Shown here: in pieces, positions 8,755 through 18,730 of the stretch
Layout of the letters: the number at the start of each line of letters is the position of its first letter
How positions within the stretch are numbered: position 1 is the stretch's first letter
From: Chara braunii
Lineage: Eukaryota > Streptophyta > Charophyceae > Charales > Characeae
DNA: 27,500 bases
Reading direction: 5' to 3'
NCBI GenBank assembly: GCA_003427395.1
Contig: BFEA01000112.1
Location: 2,099,292 to 2,126,791 of the forward strand
The notes under the pieces: generated by a model
Database searches by the model: none
Seen by the model: the letters and a program-made list of their open reading frames with translations, nothing else
Told to the model about the DNA's origin: nothing
Program-made: the position numbers and the translations under genes

Positions 8755-9518
8755 AATGAAGAGAGGAATAACATTAAGTCAACACAGTAACCGAAGGTAA
8801 ACTCAGATGTAAGCAAATAATGTTATGCATAATAATCTTGAATTGTACATTGCACACACTGTATTTCACACAGCGGACGACGAATGCGATAACTTCACAT
8901 CAAGTACATGAATTCAAACAGTGAATTGCACTCATTTTGAAAGGCTAAAAAACCCTGTAACTTTAGTCCTGCACGTGAATATCTAAGGACCGTATGATCA
9001 ACTTAGAAGTGTATCAACAATAGTTTTAGGGAAAGGTTCCCTAATTGAGAATCTATTATATTTTGTCGGGGTAGCTTGCTATTTGTAATGCTTTCTTTTA
9101 TAAGTGGGAGGTACACTTGTTGGAACGCAGTCGTCATGGAAAGTTAGTCACTCGACAATATTGACTTCTACCCCCAATTTCACCAAAGGGAAGGATCAAT
9201 TCCTGGAATAGCAAGAACTTTCATTGTCTTCAATTGCAAAAATCCACTATTTTGAAGTTTCATACTTCTCACTTATTGGAAGATTTGTGCTAGGTCAATT
9301 CCGAGCCAACTGCTTTTTTGTTTTGATAAGCGAACCTTCACGATTTTAGTCACCTTTTATCCTTTGACTTGTTGCTTCTCCCCTAATTGAGCTCTTTCGC
9401 CTTCACTACACTAGATCCCATGTTGTTATGCTAGGAATAAGTCTATTAAAAAAACCCTTGCATTCTCGCTAGGTATCCTGCGTCCTACTCTACTTCATAC
9501 AAGGAGGGATTGATCCTG
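8755..9518. other. Non-coding interval
   Basis: AT-rich. No gene, RNA or clear repeat seen. Confidence 0.5.
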
Positions 9519-9674
9519 TTAAACCACCAGTACTTGGCCCTACTATCACCCGCGAAAAAAAAAAGTAGAAATGTTTCTAGTCGGATGAAAGAGAGTGCTT
9601 CTGTAGTAGCCCGTACATTTCCTAAAATTGTGGCGCGTTAACCGGGACAACTGTAGGAAGTATTGGTGGTTTAA
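9519..9674 (+). mobile_element. Fold-back element, copy 1 (156 bp)
   Basis: TTAAACCACCAGTACTT at the left end is matched in inverse by AAGTATTGGTGGTTTAA at the right, 16 of 17. The body matches the inverted copy at 11434-11593. A run of A (9557-9566) lies inside. No target-site duplication is obvious. Confidence 0.7.
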
Positions 9675-9901
9675 TGTGCGTAAAATTAAGGTGACACCCC
9701 TCCTCTGCAACGCCGTCCTTCTTCGCCACCCTATAATGGAAAGGGCAAAGACCCCGAACTTCTTCATTAGATATTTCTCATGGAGCTCTCATCCTCTTTG
9801 GTTCTTTGTAATGAGGAGAGATAACCAAACACGTACTACATCAGGATATTCTCCTAGCTGAAAGGGGAATTGTCACCATTTTACTCTCCCTTTTTCTTTA
9901 G

Positions 9902-10053
9902 GTTGCCTCATAACTGAGAGGAAATAACCTCCCCTAACTGGAACACATTAACGAATTCCGCCTATTAGTATGTGAAGGCTGCCTCATAACTGATAGGAAA
10001 TAACCTCCCCTAACTTGAACACATTAACAAATTTCACCTATTTGTATGTGTAG
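9902..10053. repeat. Two-copy tandem duplication, 76-bp period
   Basis: GCCTCATAACTGA, AGGAAATAACCTCCCCTAAC and GAACACATTAAC recur at 9905 and 9981, with about ten substitutions across the unit. Confidence 0.88.
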
Positions 10054-10678
10054 TCTTCCACTTGCACATCCCGATCGTGGGAGACTGATGCACATTAGCG
10101 CTTCCTCATTAGACGCTCCTAAGACTGTAGTAACCCTCTTATCTGCCTGCCCTGTCCTCCCTTACCCCATTGTGCAAAGTATTCAGGCTTCTTCTATTCT
10201 ATCGAACCGCCTCTCTAAATTATTTTTAGACTATCAATCAAGTTCTTCCTGATAGCATTCATAGGCATATATAACAAACGTTAATAATTTTTGTCTTATT
10301 TATCATCCATTTTTTTCCAAAATATCATTCAATCAAGTCGTCAATCATTTTTCTTACGTTTTTTTAAAAAGATTTGATCTACTAGCCAAACAGGAAGACA
10401 ATCGGAATGCAAGTGTGGCAAAAAGCAGACGAACCTCAACTTGTTAGGCATTGTCTTCTCACGTTGAACTACAGATTAACATTGACATTTGTTAATATCA
10501 CGAGGGGATTGTTATAAGACACTCGATAATATTAAAGAAACTCAAGTACACTTGAATTGTTGAATCACCTTCGAGCATGACACAATAGCAAAAAATGTTA
10601 AATCATGGTTTGGCACTTATCTCAACATGAGAATCTATAGTCGTTCATCCAACCAGCCAGATACTTCTTAGTCCATCG
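10054..10678. other. Non-coding interval
   Basis: AT-rich. The open frame near 10046-10252 has no recognisable domain. Nothing else. Confidence 0.5.
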
Positions 10679-10921
10679 TGTTTGTGCAAAAAAACACTAC
10701 AACCCATCATTATGATATGTATTGGTATCTGCAAGATTCGTTGGTGAAATCCCGCATGACAATCTTTAATTACCTACCTAGCTACGAAAACTTTATTTGT
10801 ATACATGTTATTTGTTTGTGCAAGGAACTATTGCAATAAAAAAATATTGTTGCACATCTTCACGATATCTATTGACATCTGGAAGATAGGCTCGTTGGCA
10901 AAATTCCACAAGGTTTGTCAT
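10679..10921. repeat. Diverged tandem duplication, ~135-155-bp period
   Basis: TGTTTGTGCAA, CGATAT-TATTG-(T/C)ATCTG-AAGAT, TCGTTGG(T/C) and AAAT(C/T)CC-CA recur in the same order from 10679 and from 10813, with an indel. Diverged. Confidence 0.6.
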
Positions 10922-11389
10922 GGCAACTAGACATTGAAGGAATTGGACTTGAACTAGGAAACAAAAATCATGAGTGGTAGTTGGTCTCTTTTGGGCATGC
11001 ACCAGTTATCTTGTAGTGCTGCTATTATCCGGGACAAACTGCGACTTGATTTTTCTTTCCTAATACAGGTGCAGTTTGTTAGCAAAGCCTATACGGTCTG
11101 TCTGACACCCAATTCAAGTGAGTCACTATTTGTGTAGGTCTACAAATAGGGAGACAAAATTGATGGCAGGAAGGACGAGTTTAAGAAGTGTAACTGCTTA
11201 GGGCCTCTATCGTGTTTCAGTGTTTGTCGGGCAGCAGGGAGCAAGAATTGAGACAGGAACTAGGAGCAACAAGGTTATGACTACATCTCAAAGTTCTTAG
11301 TTTGCAGCTTAGGGTATTAAGTAGTCTGTCTATGCATAGACAACTTTAGGCGGAAGTTTACAAATAAACAAGAAGTCCCAAGATCAAGC
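10922..11389. other. Non-coding interval
   Basis: No gene or repeat seen, apart from CAAGAAGTCCCAA near 11369, which recurs at about 11777. Confidence 0.5.
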
Positions 11390-11456
11390 TACTAGGAATC
11401 GAACCAACGACGTTCCACCAATGAAGAGGAACACTTTAACCACCAGTGCTTCCTAG
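11390..11456 (-). pseudogene. tRNA-like sequence, candidate SINE head
   Basis: On the minus strand CTAGGAA (11455-11449) can pair with TTCCTAG, seven base pairs, enclosing an ACT/AGT D-stem around GGTGGTTAA and an anticodon-like stem GTTCC/GGAAC with an 11-nt loop. GGTTCGATTCC is an exact pol III B-box consensus. There is no proper T-stem. It overlaps the end of the fold-back element. It is a degenerate tRNA or a SINE promoter, not a working tRNA. Confidence 0.4.
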
Positions 11457-11593
11457 AGTGTTGCCCGTTAATGCGCCACGACTTTAGGAAACGTACGGGC
11501 CACTATGGGATCGCCCAAATTCATCCGACTAGAAATGTTTTTACTCTTTTTTTTCCCGCAGCCGATAGCAGGGCCAAGTACTGGTGGTTTAAC
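11434..11593 (-). mobile_element. Fold-back element, copy 2 (160 bp)
   Basis: The ends are inverse copies: TTTAACCACCAGTGCTT at the left and AAGTACTGGTGGTTTAA at the right. The whole unit is an inverted copy of 9519-9674, sharing for example ATTTCTAGTCGGATGAA, GGCCCGTACGTTTCCTAAA (GCCCGTACATTTCCTAAA in copy 1) and GTGGCGC on the minus strand. Estimated identity by eye is near 80 percent. No protein. A MITE-like element is the simplest reading. Confidence 0.7.
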
Positions 11594-12519
11594 TAATAGG
11601 AAAAGTGAGCTTGGACGAAAGTGGAGTCCTTCGAGGGACATTTCACCATACCCCGCATGGAGTATATCCATCACCCAGTGTACCCACTCTCTACTTAGCC
11701 CATGTGCCTTTCATCACTGGTGCAAACCTCAACCAAGCCACGCCAAGGGATTCCGACTAGCTCTGCCCGCTCACAAACACACAAGAAGTCCCAACCTCAA
11801 CCAAAAGGTGGAAGTGTTACTAGTAGTGTCAACATGTCTACAATAGCCTTCCCTAAATGCAAATTAGAATAACAACTTAAAATAATGAGATTACGTAGAA
11901 GAATGAAAATAAACAATTGCAAAGATATGGGCATAATCGCAGAGACTTGAAACATGCGCTACAAAAAAAAGTTCATTAGAAAAGGAAAGGTTGTGTACAA
12001 AATGTTTCTTAGCCTGATTGACCGTATGGGATCCGTTGAGCTCATGTGGACAAGTTTGCGGCTAGAACAAGGATCCCAACCTCAATTGTGGCTGCAGCGA
12101 TGCCACATGTTTCCCCTGTTAGGCCAACAACAGAGGATCCCCTGCTAAGACAAGGATCCCCTGTTAGGCCAATTGTGGTGCTCGCCTGCTGGTGTTGGCC
12201 ATACTAGACACATCATTTCTGTTGGGCATGACCCTATTGTCCAATAGTGTTGTTGCTGCTGCACCGCAGGTCGCAGTGCAGTCTTCTTCTGTCCCAGTGG
12301 CAAGCCTATTTAGGCTCAACATTGGTGTTGGGTGCTACAGACCCTTCACCACTGCCATATCCCCCTTGTCATTAAGACTAAATAAGTTATTTATAACTCA
12401 ATTTGAGCATTTGCTGGCAGCATCTGCTCGTCCTCAACTGCTTTCGTAGGTTAATGTAAGTTTGTTAACCTAAAAAAAACGCTAAAGATAGTCTTAAAAC
12501 TGGGCACACGGGTTTTCGA
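11594..12519. other. Non-coding interval with short repeats
   Basis: CAAGAAGTCCCAA plus TCAA near 11777 is a copy of a stretch near 11369. AGGATCCCCTG recurs at about 12133 and 12161. GGGTTTTCGAACCC near 12511 is T-arm-like on the minus strand but has an 8-nt loop and no other tRNA parts. No gene. Confidence 0.45.
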
Positions 12520-12925
12520 ACCCATCATAATCTATTGGAATATATCGAGCACATTGGAAAGCCCAAATGACATCACCACAAATATGTATAGGCCATAAAG
12601 TTTGAAATGTTGTTTAAGTTGATTAATGGGTCTTACCCAAAAGTGATGGAACCTATACTTCATATCTATTTTGTTGTAGCACTTACATCCGCATCCCTTC
12701 CTAGAGGTCATTGTGCTAGTTGGGGCTCAGTATTACGTGCGCTGGCGGCTTTGGGGCCCCTGTAGTCAATGCAAATCCTTAACATTCCTCGCTTGTTGGG
12801 TACATATAAATTGGGGACCTGTTATGAGAGGTACTAGGGCTCGCTTCTTGTCTATAAATTCGTCAAAAGAGTCTGGATGGTCTGGGTATTCCCTGATGAT
12901 GTGATCCATCTCCCATGGTGTAAGT
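12520..12925 (-). pseudogene. Ty3/Gypsy reverse-transcriptase relic
   Basis: The minus strand translates, with frame changes and stops, to an upstream piece PWEMDHIIREYPDHPDSF. It then gives VPNKRGMLRICIDYRGPK, the finger motif of Ty3/Gypsy RT, then KIDMKYRFHHFWVRP, and FKLYGLYIFVVMSFGLSN, the palm motif that precedes YADD. A stop follows in the next helix (DIFQ-stop). The YADD box, RNase H and integrase are absent. No LTRs are seen nearby. It is a short fragment and clearly non-functional. Confidence 0.85.
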
Positions 12926-13234
12926 CTTCCCCTCGCCAGACATAAACATTAGGTGCATAACCTTTGCTGGATTCTGTTTATAGTACCCAAAGTCAAGAAG
13001 CGCTTAACAAAACCCTAAATTTCCGTGGTCATTATAACAAAACTCCAACACTTTTAAGCTGGATTTGTCTCCAGTCCATCGAGTGGATACCAAATAAACC
13101 AAAAAAAAAAAAAAACAGTAAAAAAATGGATTATATGGGCCTAAAACCCCAAAGCAAAAATGTGTTTTCATGCAAATTTTACTCTTTTAAGTTTTTCAGG
13201 ATTTTCAAGATATTCCTCTCAATTCTTATTTCCC
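12926..13234. other. Non-coding interval
   Basis: A/T-rich with an A-run at 13099-13115. No gene seen. Confidence 0.5.
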
Positions 13235-13265
<31 letters not shown>

Positions 13266-13267
13266 GG
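13235..13267. repeat. T10 followed by G23 homopolymer
   Basis: T10 at 13235-13244 runs into 23 uninterrupted G at 13245-13267. The length may be unreliable in any assembly. Confidence 0.9.
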
Positions 13268-13277
13268 AAGACAAAAA

Positions 13278-13332
13278 CTCCAATCTATTCGTGGGGAGCA
13301 TCACGTGCTGAGAACCGGGCTCAGTGACCCTT
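13278..13332 (+). repeat. Dispersed 55-bp motif, partner of 17256-17310
   Basis: CTCCAATCTATTC, GAGCATCACGTGCTGAGAAC and CAGTGACCCTT match the inverted copy next to the hammerhead unit. Here the motif sits directly after a T10-G23 homopolymer junction. Confidence 0.75.
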
Positions 13333-13539
13333 TCAAGTACAACTGAGAATATGTAACATATTTGAAATTCTGGGGCCATTACTCGGCTTCGGCTAGGAAA
13401 ACAATCAGTCAATTACCTATGAGAAACAACTGCAGTTCTCAGAAAACTGCCTATGATCTACCCAACCACAATCCAAACCTGGAAACCGAAGATCCTAGCT
13501 AAAACTTCCTATTGTTTACATCTCTCTTTCAACAAGCGA

Positions 13540-14375
13540 AAAAACGTTAGGTCCAAACGTTTAGTCCACGTACCAGAACTCAGCTAATCTCATATGCCGC
13601 TATGCTAGGGTTACAGAGCAACACAAACCTCCCCTGTACCGACCAGCCTGGTTCAATTGGCAAAGAGTGCCTTCCTCCCTCGACACTCTCGATTAGCCAC
13701 ACGCCCCCAAGTTGGAGGGGAAAAAAAAACGGCATCAGCTACGTCAAACAAACTGGTTATGCCTTCCTCCCTCGACATAGCAACGGTTTGCGTCGTCCCA
13801 ACTTTGTCCTTCTGACCTACTTACTTAGACAGACGTCCCTTCCCATGTTGAACCTCCCTTGCTTCCTCCCATCTTTCAGTTCTCACCTTCTCCTTCTCCT
13901 CTGACATTCTATCCACAATCTCCATGATCATAGGCAGAAACCCATCAGAAAATTTCTTAAGAACTTAGACTAGGAACACACGAGAAAAGTCTGATTGGCC
14001 TAAAAACAGGAAGAGAGGAAAACAAAAAGCCCCAACAATCCAGCTCTCTCCTTCCACCACAGAGAAAAGACCATAGCCAGATGTTCAGTCCCCCCACCAG
14101 AACTCGCTAGGTCACATACCCCCCCTGCTAAGGTAACAGGGCCACACCAGCTGCCCCAGTACCGACCGAGCTGATTCTGACGATCAGGAAGTGTCTTCCT
14201 CCCTCGACAACTTCCTTAGCTAAAAAGCCCCCAAGGTTACAAGGTCACTGCCCCTGCGTTGAAAAGGATGGTTATGCCTTCCACCCTCCACATAGCTCCA
14301 GTAGTCTCAAGCTCCACCCCTGGTTACAGAGCACCTACGCACCAGCATCGACCATTGTCACCCCACCCCGCCCTT
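13540..14375. repeat. Diverged long tandem repeat, ~515-bp period
   Basis: Unit 1 (about 13540-13790) and unit 2 (about 14070-14300) share in order: TTCAGTCC/TTAGTCCAC; ACCAGAACTC; CATA-CC; GCTA-GGTTACAG; CCAGTACCGACC/CCTGTACCGACC; CTTCCTCCCTCGACA; GCCCCCAAG; and TGGTTATGCCTTCC followed by CACATAGC. A third, truncated copy starts near 14310 (CCTGGTTACAGAGCACC, then CAGCATCGACCA). Confidence 0.7.
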
Positions 14376-15169
14376 CTAATTAGACATACCCCCTGAACAC
14401 TAATCCCTCCTCTGCCCGCATACCCACCACACTTGCCTAGCAACCTTAGGACCAATCTTCCCCTTCCTGCTATCCGGCGTCAACTAAAATTATACTAACT
14501 AAAAATGAAGAAAAATTAAGAAAAATCAAGCACATAAAATCCTGAAGAATCATATGAACATTTAAGCGCCCATTATTCCCACAGGGAGTGGGGAAGAGAG
14601 GGAGAAGAACAACCCTCTCTCCCCATGGAAACTTCAGCGCCTATTGAAGTCTCGGCTACATATAAAAAGGGTCGCAAGAGCCAAAAGGATTACTCCCCTC
14701 CTCCAAAAAACGACCCCCTGTTTGTTTACTGCCTCCGGGGGAAGGCCCCCCCTCACCTCCCCACCCCAGTTTAAAACAACCCCCAGGCTACCGCTCCTGA
14801 TCCCTCAGTCGCATACAATACATCCTAGAGTATGCTCCCGCAGAGCAAAAGATCCCCCTATCTTCCTGCCCCAGCCCCTCCAAGTGGAACAACCCTCTCA
14901 ACTCTCACCCTACTGATGTCAGCACCCCTTGTCCTCTCTCCCCACCCGCCATAGCTGATCCGACCCGAAAATCAGCGTGGCCCAAAGAAGGACAAACCCT
15001 CAATACCGTCCCTACCCTCTCAATGGTTACACCACCCACCTTGTGTAACCCTCGCAAGGAGGGACTCCAACCCTAAAGGAGATGTCCATTCAGCACCTCT
15101 GACCCGATCTCACAACATCACAGTTGAGAAAATCCATCGAGATAGAGGTAAGATGGGAATAAGAGAAAT
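14376..15169. other. C-rich, G-poor non-coding block
   Basis: This continues the strand-asymmetric composition that starts near 13600. Many CCCC and CCTCC words occur with few G runs except near 14580-14620. The open frame at 14644-14916 follows from the low frequency of stop words and has no domain. Confidence 0.5.
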
Positions 15170-15440
15170 CGCTCAGACAGTAAATCCAGAATCCAAAGAA
15201 GTTTGAATCAGGAAATTCAGGAAATCAATCGCGATGAAGATAATATTGAAAATACAGTTTGATAAGATTTGAGAATCCGATAGGGCACAGAATAGGGAAT
15301 CAATTATGATGTCCGAGCGGACGTACGACTCTGATTTCCAGAACCCAAGGTTCAAGAAATCTCTGAGACAGTAAATCAGGAATACTAAGCAGAAAAACAA
15401 ATTGACAATCAATTGAGTCACAAAATACTAAGCAAAAAAT
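15170..15440. repeat. Diverged direct repeat, ~190-bp period
   Basis: AGACAGTAAATC(C)AG(A/G)AATAC-type words recur at about 15175 and 15366, and AATACTAAGCA recurs again near 15424. Purine-rich on the plus strand. Weakly supported. Confidence 0.4.
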
Positions 15441-16677
15441 GAATCGAGAATCAGTTGTGTACGAGAGAAACTATAACGCTTCTAAAAGATCACGAAATCA
15501 ACAAGAAAATTACGAACCACGGATTGAGATCAACTAAAAATTAGAATTACCATCCAAAAAATTACCTTCTAAGAAGTTCCCGTATCAAGAAACAACAACA
15601 ACAAAATTAGGTCATGCCTCAAGAATTACTGGAGATCCCGCTGCTGCGAGAAGTCGCCTTGAAACGCTTAAAGTCTCAGTTCGCGCAATCCATCACGTAG
15701 CGCTCCACTCTCACAATCCCATGATCCAACTGCCCCGCCGTTGTACTGTCCAAACTCAGCCCCTGCCTCTTGCTGCGGGAGGAGCACGTTCGCCTCCCCA
15801 TAGCCCGTGCTAATATAGTTGCTTGGCAAGCCGCACTGACCAGAAGAGATTTGGTAGGACACAATCACATCCCTATCATTGCCTTATATGATTGCGTTGT
15901 GAGTAACCACAACAAGCCTGTTGATGCCACCTCACAGAAAGTTCAGTACCTGCCCAATGAATCGGAGGTCACTAAATCAGGAAGAATGAGGTACGGAGTG
16001 GAAAAGTTAGTGTAGGAAATTCCCCACCGTCAAACCCCCGCTCGCCCCACCCACCTTCTCCTCGACACAATCCCCATCCACACCGCCACAACCGACGACT
16101 TGCCACCGCCCGTCCCCCTCCTATCTTGCCTTCACAAAATCTCCAACGCACGCCATCTCACACCATAGCCGTTTTACACCCATCGTACTACTTCGCGCCG
16201 TGCTTCCCTCGTCATGCGGTGCTGCGTCGTGCTCCTATGAATTCTGCACCAGACCCCAATTTTCTATACTTGTGGTTGTAAAAATCCTCCCCACAAGGTT
16301 GCTGACGTGGAGGGCAGGATGGATTGAGTGGGGAGAGCTCTTTTCTACAGGGGAAACACAAGGTGGGAAGTGTTTGTCTATAGGGAATAAGGGCAGACAA
16401 GGGGGACTGTCTAACTCTAAGGCTGGGAGAAATGGAAGCCATAACATCATCTACTAGCGGTGGCAGAGTAGGGCAGAGATAGCTTGAGGTAGGCCTTTTG
16501 GGGGAACAACCTTCTTTGAGGGGAGTAGGGTAAATGGAGGGTTTCCTATTGTTGGGGCTGTGAGGAACCGTTCAACAATAGAGTGGATTTGATTAGCGGA
16601 GGCAGCAAAGGAGAGGAGGGGTGGTAAAAGGGGAAAAGAGGAGGGCTGGACAGGCGAGGGTCAATCAACAGCAAGTA
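15440..16677. other. Non-coding interval
   Basis: An A-rich left part is followed by a GC-richer part. Minus-strand frames near 15668-15868 look mildly protein-like (for example GQCGLPSNYISTGYGEANVL), but two overlapping frames are open and no family is recognised, so no gene is claimed. Confidence 0.4.
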
Positions 16678-16729
16678 TTATCATCATCAACATCATCAAC
16701 ATCATAAACATCAGCAACATCATCATCAA
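16678..16729. repeat. (ATC/AAC)n trinucleotide tract
   Basis: Interrupted ATC and AAC triplets on the plus strand. Confidence 0.85.
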
Positions 16730-16849
16730 ATTGGTTGTTTGCTCAAGATCTCACTATTATCATATCCGAATTCTTTGGTTACATTATAGTATAGCTGATT
16801 TCCCAATTGAGCTTTTATTCTGTTCTTGCCCAGGTTGAGTAGCATCCAG

Positions 16850-17030
16850 AACGACGCTGGCCGGTGCTGGGGCATCGCCCTGTAACCTTGATAGGAGCTT
16901 GAGGCCTTGGATAGAGATCTGGGGATTGCTGAGGGTGGAAGGCAATTACAATACTTGACCAAAAGGCTACAATCTGGCCGACGATGGTCGGTGCTGGGGT
17001 GGGTGGCACTACCCTGTAACCTAGCTAGAT
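16850..17030. repeat. Diverged duplication, ~130-bp period
   Basis: GGTGCTGGGG, CACTACCCTGTAACCT (CATCGCCCTGTAACCT in the other copy) and adjacent words recur near 16862 and 16990. Diverged; no gene. Confidence 0.5.
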
Positions 17031-17255
17031 TGGGGTGTGAGACCGGGTAGAGGCTTGGTTGGTATAATGTATTAGCTCGGTAGAGACTGGCTGGTTGGTA
17101 TGGATATCTAAGATTAGGGTTACGGTAGTATGTGAGATCTGAGTAGATAAGCACTCTAAGTAATCAGCTTCAATCTCTAACTTATTATCTCAATCATCCT
17201 TAAGTGTTCCTGAATCATCCCAAATTTTCATCAATCATCAATGTATTCCAATTAT

Positions 17256-17310
17256 AAGGGACACTGGGCCCGGTTCCCAGCACGTGCTGCTGCCTGGGAA
17301 TAGATTGGAG
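17256..17310 (-). repeat. Dispersed 55-bp motif, inverted copy of 13278-13332
   Basis: The minus strand reads CTCCAATCTATTC, then CACGTGCTGGGAACCGGGC, then CAGTG and CCCTT. The copy at 13278 matches this with about ten changes. Here it lies just 3' of the hammerhead unit. It may be part of the same element. Confidence 0.75.
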
Positions 17311-17316
17311 CATTTA

Positions 17317-17319
<3 letters not shown>

Positions 17320-17354
<35 letters not shown>

Positions 17355-17480
17355 TCACAAACAGAACTGCCCGGTAAACCGTAGGCAGAGAGAGAGAAGA
17401 AGACAACAAACGAGGGGCTGTGACAAACTGTTTCGTCGGAGTTTCACCGACTCATCAGGCGGCTATATATATATATATAT
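17320..17480 (-). repeat. Hammerhead-bearing repeat unit bounded by (AT)n
   Basis: The ~110-bp segment between the (AT)n tracts at 17464-17480 and 17320-17352 starts with the hammerhead. It continues with a CT-rich stretch, then ACGGTTTACCGGGCAGTTCT and TGACG. The same order occurs, in degenerate form, on the plus strand at 8040-8228, which defines a dispersed family. Having (AT)n on both sides is what a tandem monomer would give (inference). Confidence 0.7.
17415..17460 (-). ncRNA. Hammerhead ribozyme core
   Basis: Minus strand, 5' to 3': CTGATGA (17458-17452); stem II GTCGG (17451-17447), loop TGAAACT, CCGAC (17439-17435); GAAA (17434-17431); a 3-bp stem III formed by ACA and TGT around GTT; then C17 at 17422 in a GTC cleavage triplet. 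All invariant core bases of the hammerhead fold are present and stem II is perfect. The very short stem III is the kind seen in newt satellite, retrozyme and Penelope-element ribozymes, which often work as dimers. I could not find a convincing stem I with the flanking sequence (AGCCGC before, ACAGCC after), so activity of this copy alone is uncertain. Confidence 0.75.
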
Positions 17481-18217
17481 TCAAGAAATGCAGGGCTGAC
17501 CAAACAGTCATCTTCAATACCCCAACAAAGACCGAACTTGACACATGCAGATCATTTACCACAAATAAAACAAGGCAAAAAAAAAAGAAAAAAACTAAAA
17601 ATTTTATCCCTAAGACCCTAAATGCATTTTTCAGTGTTGGGGAGGTAACCTGGGGCTGAAAAGTTGGGGTCCTTATTAACCACTTGTGCCAAAATCAGCA
17701 CCACACAAACACTTGTATTGGTCATGTAGGATTGTTTTTTATCCTTGGTAATGTATTCCATATACACGTACAGTCCTACCATCTGGAAGAGGAGCAAGGT
17801 TTCTAAGACCCACTCATGCTAAGTTGTATCCACTGCGAGATAGTACACACTTAGGATCATATTAAACAATGGATCATGGCCGCTCATGAGAAAAGGCAAC
17901 CTGCGTCTGATCTCTCCTTCTCTACAGGAAAAACTCATAACCACCACCTTTGTAAAGTGTGTTACATTAGTGGTGGTCTTTTTATTTGTTAACGCATACC
18001 ACTAACTTACTTAGTTGTTGCACCTGGTCCTCTAGATGCAACCTTTTCTTACAGCACCTATTAATGTACCTACTTGTCGACCCTGATCTACATGTGTGCC
18101 TTCCTCACGATCACCTAGACATACTCCTACCACAGTCAACTGTCCCTATTAACCATTTTTTTAGCTAGTACCCGCATTGTTGTCCTATTTTATGTGAAGG
18201 TTCTATTTTAGTTCCTC
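17481..18217. other. Non-coding interval
   Basis: AT-rich with A-runs at 17577-17600. No gene, RNA or repeat I can support. Confidence 0.5.
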
Positions 18218-18723
18218 TCAGGATTCAATCATGCCTCTACTACGTGGCCTGGCTTCCCTGCATGCTCCTGGGGTAACGTTCTTTGATGTGGCCAGTCCAC
18301 CACACCGCATATACTTACCACTGCAATGCACATCTATTAAGACATTCTTAGATGGTCCCTCCTCGGCACATCCAATGACAAGGTTGAACTTCTTCCCATA
18401 CTTTCTGCTAGCTCTTTGGAACCAGCGCCCATAGCCCTCCAAGGCACAGTTGCCTATCCCTCACGATTGGGCTCACCATTGCTTACTTCGTACTCTTTGT
18501 CTACCAAATTTGGAGGCTCTGTCTCCTCCCAATTACAAACGCCTTCGACGTATAGGTGGTGACCGGATTTCCTCCAGTTCGAGAGCAACTTTTTTTTACT
18601 CCTAATACCACTACCTATAGACGCATTAGCATTGCTCAGCATTACTTGTAAGTGTGACACTCTAATGTTGTACTGTGCCGGCTGCAGTGGCAAGCAAATT
18701 TTTAATGATCCTTTATGAGACAC
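18218..18723 (-). pseudogene. Unidentified decayed coding sequence
   Basis: Two minus-strand open stretches (18454-18723 and 18218-18442) have protein-like composition. The first contains KKLLSNWRKSGHHLYVEGV and NLVDKEYEVSNGEPN; the second KYGKKFNLVIGCAEEGPSK and VLIDVHCSGKYMRCGG. They are in different frames and separated by a stop, as in a decaying transposon protein. I cannot name the family. It might instead be chance open frames. Confidence 0.3.
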
Positions 18724-18730
18724 TCAAATA

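Noticed and set aside
12504-12524. T-arm-like GGGTTTTCGAACCC
   Set aside because: Loop of eight and no other tRNA arms; also overlaps the edge of the Gypsy relic.
15668-15868. Minus-strand frame with GQCGLPSNYISTGYGEANVL
   Set aside because: Looks mildly protein-like, but a second overlapping frame is open too and I recognise no family; too short to support.
17415-17480. Claim that the hammerhead copy is active as a monomer
   Set aside because: The core is intact, but the flanks AGCCGC and ACAGCC give no convincing stem I, so only a conserved core is claimed.
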